Source: Verrucomicrobiaceae bacterium
Lineage (GTDB): Bacteria; Verrucomicrobiota; Verrucomicrobiia; Verrucomicrobiales; Verrucomicrobiaceae
Reading direction: 5' to 3'
DNA: 64,000 nt
Assembly (NCBI GenBank): GCA_947458455.1
Contig: CANGYJ010000012.1
Coordinates: 62,001 to 126,000 of the forward strand
Shown here: positions 59,784 to 64,000 of the stretch, one piece after another
Layout: every line of letters begins with the position of its first letter
How positions within the stretch are numbered: the stretch's first letter is position 1
Notes under the pieces: generated by a model
Told to the model about the DNA's origin: nothing
The model's database searches: none
What the model saw: only the letters and a program-made list of their open reading frames with translations
Made by a program: the position numbers and the translations under genes

Positions 59784-60338
59784 CTACTGTCCAGCCAGCC
59801 GCACCGGCGTGAGTTCGGCGGATTTGCCGCCGCCATCGACAGTGAGAATGCCTTCTTGAAGGGTGATTTGGAGGTCCATCGCTTTGTCGGCGAGTAGAGC
59901 GAGGGTTTTGACCTGCGCGGGATCGAGCTGCCAGACGGTGAGGTTGCGCACTTTGGCGATTTTTTCTGCCACAGAGGCCCACCACGCGGCGCTGGTGTTG
60001 CTGAAGGTGTAGATGGTGACTCGCTTCGAGCGGCCGCAGGCTCGCACAAGGCGTTTTTCCTCCGGCTGGCCAAGGTCGATCTCATGCATGCGAAGGCCGG
60101 TGAGGTCGTTTTGCACCAGAGCGGGCTCATCCGGCTCGAACATGTCCTTGCCGAATTCGAGGGAGCCGAGGTCGTTGGTCTCGGGCGTGTTGAGCACCCA
60201 GGCGAGGAGGCGGATCATCATGCGCTCCTCGGTCTCCGAGGGGTGGCGGGCGATGGTGAGGCTGTGGTCCTGATAGACGTTGCGGTCGAGATCGGAGAAG
60301 GAGACGGCGGCTTTGTGGATGATCGCTTTGAGGGCCAT
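59784..60338 (-). CDS. yaeQ: YaeQ family protein
   Basis: The 184-aa protein matches the YaeQ family: ALKAIIHKAAVSFSDLDRNV, HPSETEERMMIRLLAWVL, EIDLGQPEEKRLVRACGRS and the C-terminal MDLQITLQEGILTVDGG. The fold is related to PD-(D/E)xK nucleases (E in LGQPEEK and the Asp-Glu region); YaeQ was linked to RfaH-dependent transcription in E. coli, but a biochemical role is uncertain. It has no operon partner: 166 bp to the small helical gene downstream and 236 bp to the divergent rhomboid gene. Confidence 0.87.
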   Translation of the reverse strand: MALKAIIHKAAVSFSDLDRNVYQDHSLTIARHPSETEERMMIRLLAWVLNTPETNDLGSLEFGKDMFEPDEPALVQNDLTGLRMHEIDLGQPEEKRLVRACGRSKRVTIYTFSNTSAAWWASVAEKIAKVRNLTVWQLDPAQVKTLALLADKAMDLQITLQEGILTVDGGGKSAELTPVRLAGQ

Positions 60339-60574
60339 GCGGGTAGTTAGCGGCGTGCGGGATGAGGGTCAAGACAAGCGACGATCTCGGTCTCGGCGCA
60401 TGACCAAGCTTGTCAGCAGTTAATAATTATCATAAATCAAGCAATGCCTGCCTTTTTGGTCGCTGCAACCGGTCACCCAATGCCCCTCGCCGCCACGAAG
60501 ACTGAGGCTTTTCGCCACAACCTCCTGACGAAAAAAGCCTCGCGCCTGCTGCCCGGCCATCCCAGATTCCCGCC

Positions 60575-61552
60575 ATGTCCCTCGACTACCGTGACTACAT
60601 GCGTGAGCAGCCTCCCCGGCGCTCTCCGTCCCCCATCAGCAGGGTGCGGAACCTTTCCGCCTTTGCGTGGATCATGATCGCCCTCGGGATGATGTTTGCG
60701 GCGCAGTTTGGCTTCGACACGCAAGAGATCATTAAGTTGGAAGGCTCGGTGAGCGTGGCAAAACTCGCCGCAGGGAAGTTTTGGACGCTGGTGAGCTACA
60801 TGTTCGTTCACGGCACCGTGGGCCACTTCCTGCTGAACGTGCTGATGCTGTGGTTTGTGGGCCGGCAGGTGCAGAATCTTTTCGGAGGACGGCACTTCCT
60901 TCAGATTTTCTTCCTCAGCGGCATCGCCGGAGCAGTGCTGGAGATGGCTGTGAATGGTTTTGTGCATGGCGATACCGTCACGCCTCTCGTGGGAGCTTCC
61001 GCCTGCGCCTTCGGCCTGCTCATGGCGCTGGCGGTGCTGCTGCCGGACGAGCAAATCACCGTCTTCATCTACTTCATCATTCCCGTGCCCATGCGCTTGT
61101 CGACGCTCGCCAAGGTGCTGGTGGTCATGCAAACCGTTTTTGCCGTCGCCGGGCTGCTTTTGCCCAACTGGCTGCCGGAGGGCCTCAAAATCGCCTACTT
61201 CGCCCACCTAGGCGGGGCCTTTGCAGGCTGGTTTTATGCCAGGGCACTCGGTTATGGCGGACGCCCCATGACCTACCGCAGCCAATGGCAGCCTGAGGCG
61301 CAGCTCCACCGCACACCTGCCACCGCCCGCGTCGTCGCACGCGGCCGGGTGCAGATGGATTTTGAGGCCCCAGCGGCCTCCAAAAGTGCCCCAACTGCCC
61401 CGGCACCCAATGATCTCGAAGCCGAGGTCAATGACATCCTCGATAAAATCCTCGTCGATGGCATCGGCAGTCTCACAGAAGCTGAAAAGCGCCTCCTGGA
61501 GCGTGCCAGCGCCGAAATCCAACAGCGTGAGCAAACCGGCTCGCTGCGTTGA
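60575..61552 (+). CDS. Rhomboid-family intramembrane serine protease
   Basis: The 325-aa protein has six predicted helices with the rhomboid marks: WTLVSYMFVHGTVGHFLLNV (helix 1-2 with His), the nucleophile in LVGASACAFGLLMALAVL (GxS form GASA) and the catalytic His in YFAHLGGAFAGWFYARAL. The C-terminal ~100 residues are cytoplasmic, Pro/Ala-rich and end in a helix LTEAEKRLLERASAEIQQRE. Substrate unknown. A gene for a 45-aa membrane protein begins 24 nt after the stop. Confidence 0.88.
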   Translation: MSLDYRDYMREQPPRRSPSPISRVRNLSAFAWIMIALGMMFAAQFGFDTQEIIKLEGSVSVAKLAAGKFWTLVSYMFVHGTVGHFLLNVLMLWFVGRQVQNLFGGRHFLQIFFLSGIAGAVLEMAVNGFVHGDTVTPLVGASACAFGLLMALAVLLPDEQITVFIYFIIPVPMRLSTLAKVLVVMQTVFAVAGLLLPNWLPEGLKIAYFAHLGGAFAGWFYARALGYGGRPMTYRSQWQPEAQLHRTPATARVVARGRVQMDFEAPAASKSAPTAPAPNDLEAEVNDILDKILVDGIGSLTEAEKRLLERASAEIQQREQTGSLR

Positions 61553-61576
61553 AACAGCCGAAAAGCATCCACCACG

Positions 61577-61714
61577 ATGTTTTCCACCCGAGCCCTTGCT
61601 CTCGCCCTTTTGATCCTTGTCGTCGTCGGTAGCGGCCTGATCATCCGCCAGTGCCGCCACGCTCCAGTGCCGACTCCGAAACCTCTTTTGCATCAGGAAC
61701 TGCCAGACGAGTAG
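61577..61714 (+). CDS. Small membrane protein, 45 aa
   Basis: The 45-aa frame encodes one transmembrane helix (RALALALLILVVVGSGLII) and a short Pro-rich, charged tail (VPTPKPLLHQELPDE). It starts 24 nt after the rhomboid stop, so it is likely in the same transcript; a partner or regulator of the protease is inference. Its TAG stop lies within the left arm of the repeat element at 61712-61897. Confidence 0.55.
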   Translation: MFSTRALALALLILVVVGSGLIIRQCRHAPVPTPKPLLHQELPDE

Positions 61715-61897
61715 GCCGGATGTGTTCGGCGCATGACGCATCGCAAACTTCACGACTTTCTTCGCCGAACTATCCGGCTCATTTGGGGGGGGGGGCGATC
61801 AAATGCCGGTGAGCAAGTGAGCGCACCCACAGCCGGATAGTTGGGCATCGAGCTCGATGAGAACCACGAGATGGTTCCGCCCAACACATCCGGCCTA
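61712..61897. repeat. 186-bp nested inverted-repeat element
   Basis: Perfect 15-bp terminal inverted repeats, taggccggatgtgtt (61712-61726) and its mirror (61883-61897), bracket a second perfect pair aactatccggct / agccggatagtt inside. A run of 11 G lies near 61785-61795. The structure fits a nonautonomous hairpin element. It separates the small membrane gene from the ruvB stop. Confidence 0.8.
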
Positions 61898-61911
61898 AAA
61901 GCTAGCCCCGC

Positions 61912-62916
61912 TCAAAACAGCTCCGCCTGCGCTCGCGGTGGAGGTGGCAGGCCGATCTTCTTGTAGGCCGCTGGCATCGCCACACGACCTCGCGGCGTGC
62001 GTTTGAGATAGCCTTGCATCACGAGATAAGGCTCATGCACATCCTCCAACGTACTCGCATCCTCGCCCACGGCCACCGCCACGCTGCCCATGCCCACCGG
62101 ACCGCCATCAAACTTCCCGATGATGGCTTCGAGGATGCGGGTGTCCATATCATCGAGGCCGCTCTCATCAATATCACGCATGCTCAGCGCCGCCTGCGCC
62201 ACCTCACCCGTGATCACGTTCTGCGCTTTGACCAGAGCGTAGTCTCGCACCCAGCGGAGAAGGTGATTGGCCACACGCGGTGTGCCGCGTGAACGGCGAG
62301 CGATCTCATGAGCGCCGTCTTTTTCAATCGAGACATCCAGCAGCTTCGAGGAACGCATCAGAATGTGCTCCAACTCTTCTGTCGTGTAGTAATCGAGCCG
62401 GTTCGGAATGCCGAAACGGCTGCGCATCGGCGCAGTGAGCTTGCCGGCCCGCGTCGTCGCTCCCACCAAAGTGAAAGGCGGCAAATCGAGGCGGATCGTG
62501 CGGGCCTTGGGTCCTTGGTCGATGATGATGTCTAGCCGAAAATCCTCAATCGCGGGATACAAATACTCCTCCACGCTAGGATGTAGCCGGTGGATCTCGT
62601 CAATGAAAAGCACGTCCCGATCCTGCAGATTGGTAAGGAGGCCCGCGAGATCGCCGGCGCGTTCGATCTGTGGTCCGCTCGTCGTGTGGAGCTTGGAACC
62701 AACGGCGCTGGCAATCAAATTCGCCAGCGTCGTCTTGCCTAGGCCGGGTGGACCACAAAGCAGCACATGATCCAGCGCCTCACCACGAATTTTCGCTGCC
62801 TCCACCATCACCAGGATCTGCTCTTTGACCTTCGTCTGACCATGAAACTCCGAAAAATCCGCCGGGCGGAGGGCCAGATCAAAGGGCGAGTCAGGTTCGT
62901 TGAGCGCGGGATTCAC
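61912..62916 (-). CDS. ruvB: Holliday junction branch migration helicase RuvB
   Basis: The 334-aa AAA+ ATPase drives branch migration with RuvA. Walker A is [15 protein letters not shown] (residue ~57), Walker [21 protein letters not shown], sensor [18 protein letters not shown], and the C-terminal winged helix has [18 protein letters not shown]. The N-terminal [20 protein letters not shown] is also standard. ruvA and ruvC are not adjacent. No LexA box is visible near its start. Confidence 0.97.
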   Translation of the reverse strand: MNPALNEPDSPFDLALRPADFSEFHGQTKVKEQILVMVEAAKIRGEALDHVLLCGPPGLGKTTLANLIASAVGSKLHTTSGPQIERAGDLAGLLTNLQDRDVLFIDEIHRLHPSVEEYLYPAIEDFRLDIIIDQGPKARTIRLDLPPFTLVGATTRAGKLTAPMRSRFGIPNRLDYYTTEELEHILMRSSKLLDVSIEKDGAHEIARRSRGTPRVANHLLRWVRDYALVKAQNVITGEVAQAALSMRDIDESGLDDMDTRILEAIIGKFDGGPVGMGSVAVAVGEDASTLEDVHEPYLVMQGYLKRTPRGRVAMPAAYKKIGLPPPPRAQAELF

Positions 62917-63157
62917 AGTTCGTCATGTAGAGCACGCCCCAGGCCCCGTGCAAGACATCCTCAGCGCCCACGCCAAAACCTCGCTGCCTTCCGGCAGCTT
63001 AATCATTGGAGGAGGACCACAACTGGATGATTCCATGCCCGGCGGCACAGAACAGGACGAACTGCTTATTTTACCTCTATCCAAAAATTTGGTATTTAGG
63101 TGAACCTCAAGATCCGTCTTGTTATTTTGAGCAAAGCAGAAAAAAATGTAGCTGCTT

Positions 63158-63607
63158 ATGAAAGCTAAACTACTCCTCGTCGTCGCGGCACTAGCCGTTT
63201 TCTCTACTCCGTTACTTATCAGTGCAGACGCTCCTAAGAAGGCGCCAGCAAAGAAAACCGAAGCTAAATCGGATCAAGACACCTATCCCTTCTATGGAAA
63301 GGTCACCGCCATCACCTCCCGCACACTCACCATCGTCCGCGGCGAAAACGCGGAGGCTGCTGAAGCTAAGTTCAACCTCAACGCCAGCACCGAGTATGTG
63401 AACGGAGACAAACCCGCTACGTTTGAGGCCGTCAAAGTCGGCTCCTGGGTGGGCGGCAGTGTGAAGAAAGCCACGGGTGAAGGCCATGACAGCGTCTTGA
63501 AACTCAACATCGGCGTCAAACAGAAGGGCTCCGGCAAGTCGGAGACTCCGGCGAAGAAGAAGGAAGAGACCAAAAAGAAGGAGAGTTCGAAAAAGAAGAG
63601 CGAGTAA
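63158..63607 (+). CDS. Exported protein with basic tail, 149 aa
   Basis: The product has a signal peptide (MKAKLLLVVAALAVFSTPLL…), a Lys-rich linker (APKKAPAKKTEAKS), a small beta domain (TYPFYGKVTAITSRTLTIVR, TEYVNGDKPATFEAVKVGSW, GHDSVLKLNIGVKQ) and a very basic Lys/Glu tail (KKKEETKKKESSKKKSE). The beta domain resembles DUF5666-like proteins in style. The 81-aa exported protein at 19100 has a similar beta pattern. The ATG follows an A+T-rich leader. A strong terminator lies 18 nt after the stop. Function unknown. Confidence 0.75.
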   Translation: MKAKLLLVVAALAVFSTPLLISADAPKKAPAKKTEAKSDQDTYPFYGKVTAITSRTLTIVRGENAEAAEAKFNLNASTEYVNGDKPATFEAVKVGSWVGGSVKKATGEGHDSVLKLNIGVKQKGSGKSETPAKKKEETKKKESSKKKSE

Positions 63608-63624
63608 CGCTTCCGATTCCTCCA

Positions 63625-63673
63625 GATGGCATGGCGCGGCATGACCAACGGCCCGCCATGCCATCGTTTTTTT
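63625..63673 (+). terminator. Terminator of the 149-aa gene
   Basis: A 12-bp perfect stem, gatggcatggcg (63625-63636) with cgccatgccatc (63654-63665), is followed by g and seven T residues. Confidence 0.92.
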
Positions 63674-63685
63674 CATTCGACAGTC

Positions 63686-64000
63686 ATGGAATCACGCTAC
63701 CGCCGCAAACGGAAGGCCTCGGGTGTGATGGCGGTGGAACCGCAGCATGTTCCGTGGTGGTGGCAGGCCCTCGCCTTGCTCGCCCTCATTGCCGCAGGAG
63801 CAGGGGTGCTCCAGGAAGCCCCTGTCCACCACCGTCCCAGCCTTGTCGCAGACTCTCCTACCTGCGTGGACATCAATTTCGGCTCGGCGGCTGAACTCGA
63901 TTCGTTGCCCCGCATTGGCCCCGCGCTCGCCAAGGCCATCATGGCGGCACGCCCGTTCTCCAAGCCTGAGGACATCGAACGAGTCAAAGGCATCAGCCCT
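63686..64000 (+). CDS. ComEA-like helix-hairpin-helix protein (5' part)
   Basis: The frame is open from the ATG at 63686 to the window end, so only the first 105 residues are visible. A basic start (MESRYRRKRKASG), a membrane segment (WWWQALALLALIAAGAGVL) and then DINFGSAAELDSLPRIGPAL with KAIMAARPFSKPEDIERV match the HhH module of ComEA and its kin. The family binds DNA at the membrane during uptake, and small HhH proteins of this type are widespread in the phylum; competence is therefore only a possibility. Confidence 0.75.
   Translation, partial: MESRYRRKRKASGVMAVEPQHVPWWWQALALLALIAAGAGVLQEAPVHHRPSLVADSPTCVDINFGSAAELDSLPRIGPALAKAIMAARPFSKPEDIERVKGISP

Noticed and set aside
61785..61795. 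Run of eleven G
   Set aside because: Not reported as a functional G-quadruplex or contingency locus: it is in an intergenic repeat and may be a sequencing or assembly artefact.

Overview
The window looks like chromosome from a Verrucomicrobiota bacterium, most likely of the Verrucomicrobiaceae (Prosthecobacter-like). The reasons are a paired DUF1800/DUF1501 locus with Calx-beta repeats, very large exported proteins with thrombospondin-type-3 and QLKH-type N-termini, a recA gene preceded by a perfect TGTTC-N4-GAACA palindrome (the LexA motif I recall being reported for this phylum), a fused MurC-MurB enzyme, high G+C and weak or absent Shine-Dalgarno sites. This placement is inference; there is no rRNA in the window.

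Layout. 0.1-3.1 kb: PolX, a small Dabb protein, a lone nuoA and a conserved 113-aa protein. 3.2-12.8 kb: DUF1800 (2545 aa) then DUF1501, one exported-protein locus. 13-21.2 kb: pyrC, recA with SOS box, an esterase, an M20 amidohydrolase, a pseudopilin, two small exported proteins and a sugar nucleotidyltransferase. 21.5-29.6 kb: a PPC-domain surface protein, DUF167 and DCC proteins, metG, tRNA-Ser(GCU), tilS, an MBL-fold hydrolase and folA. 29.6-38.0 kb: an accessory block of minus-strand exported proteins (62, 914, 1341 and 157 aa) lying between two 44-bp copies of the folA 3' end. 38.0-42.6 kb: a lipoprotein, an RlmM-like methyltransferase, a kinase-fold protein and leuB. 42.7-45.2 kb: a second, A+T-rich accessory block holding a transglutaminase-like lipoprotein, an Rhs-tip protein with a phospholipase-like C-terminus and a membrane-anchored candidate immunity protein. 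45.2-54.2 kb: hldD, a pyruvate dehydrogenase E1alpha/E1beta/E2 cluster, 5-formyl-THF cyclo-ligase, a glycolate-oxidase-type flavoprotein, manA and DUF2071. 54.2-64 kb: a PIN toxin-antitoxin pair, an MFS transporter, murC-murB, an HNH nuclease pair, yaeQ, a rhomboid protease, ruvB, an exported basic-tailed protein and the start of a ComEA-like gene cut by the window end.

Most genes are housekeeping. The parts most likely to be new biology are the orphan Rhs-tip toxin/immunity candidate at 42.7-45.2 kb and the folA-flanked island at 29.6-38.0 kb, whose largest gene is a G+C/A+T mosaic followed closely by a small membrane-protein gene. Intergenic spaces are rich in short inverted-repeat elements of several families. 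I see no CRISPR array, rRNA, IS transposase, integrase or replication origin.
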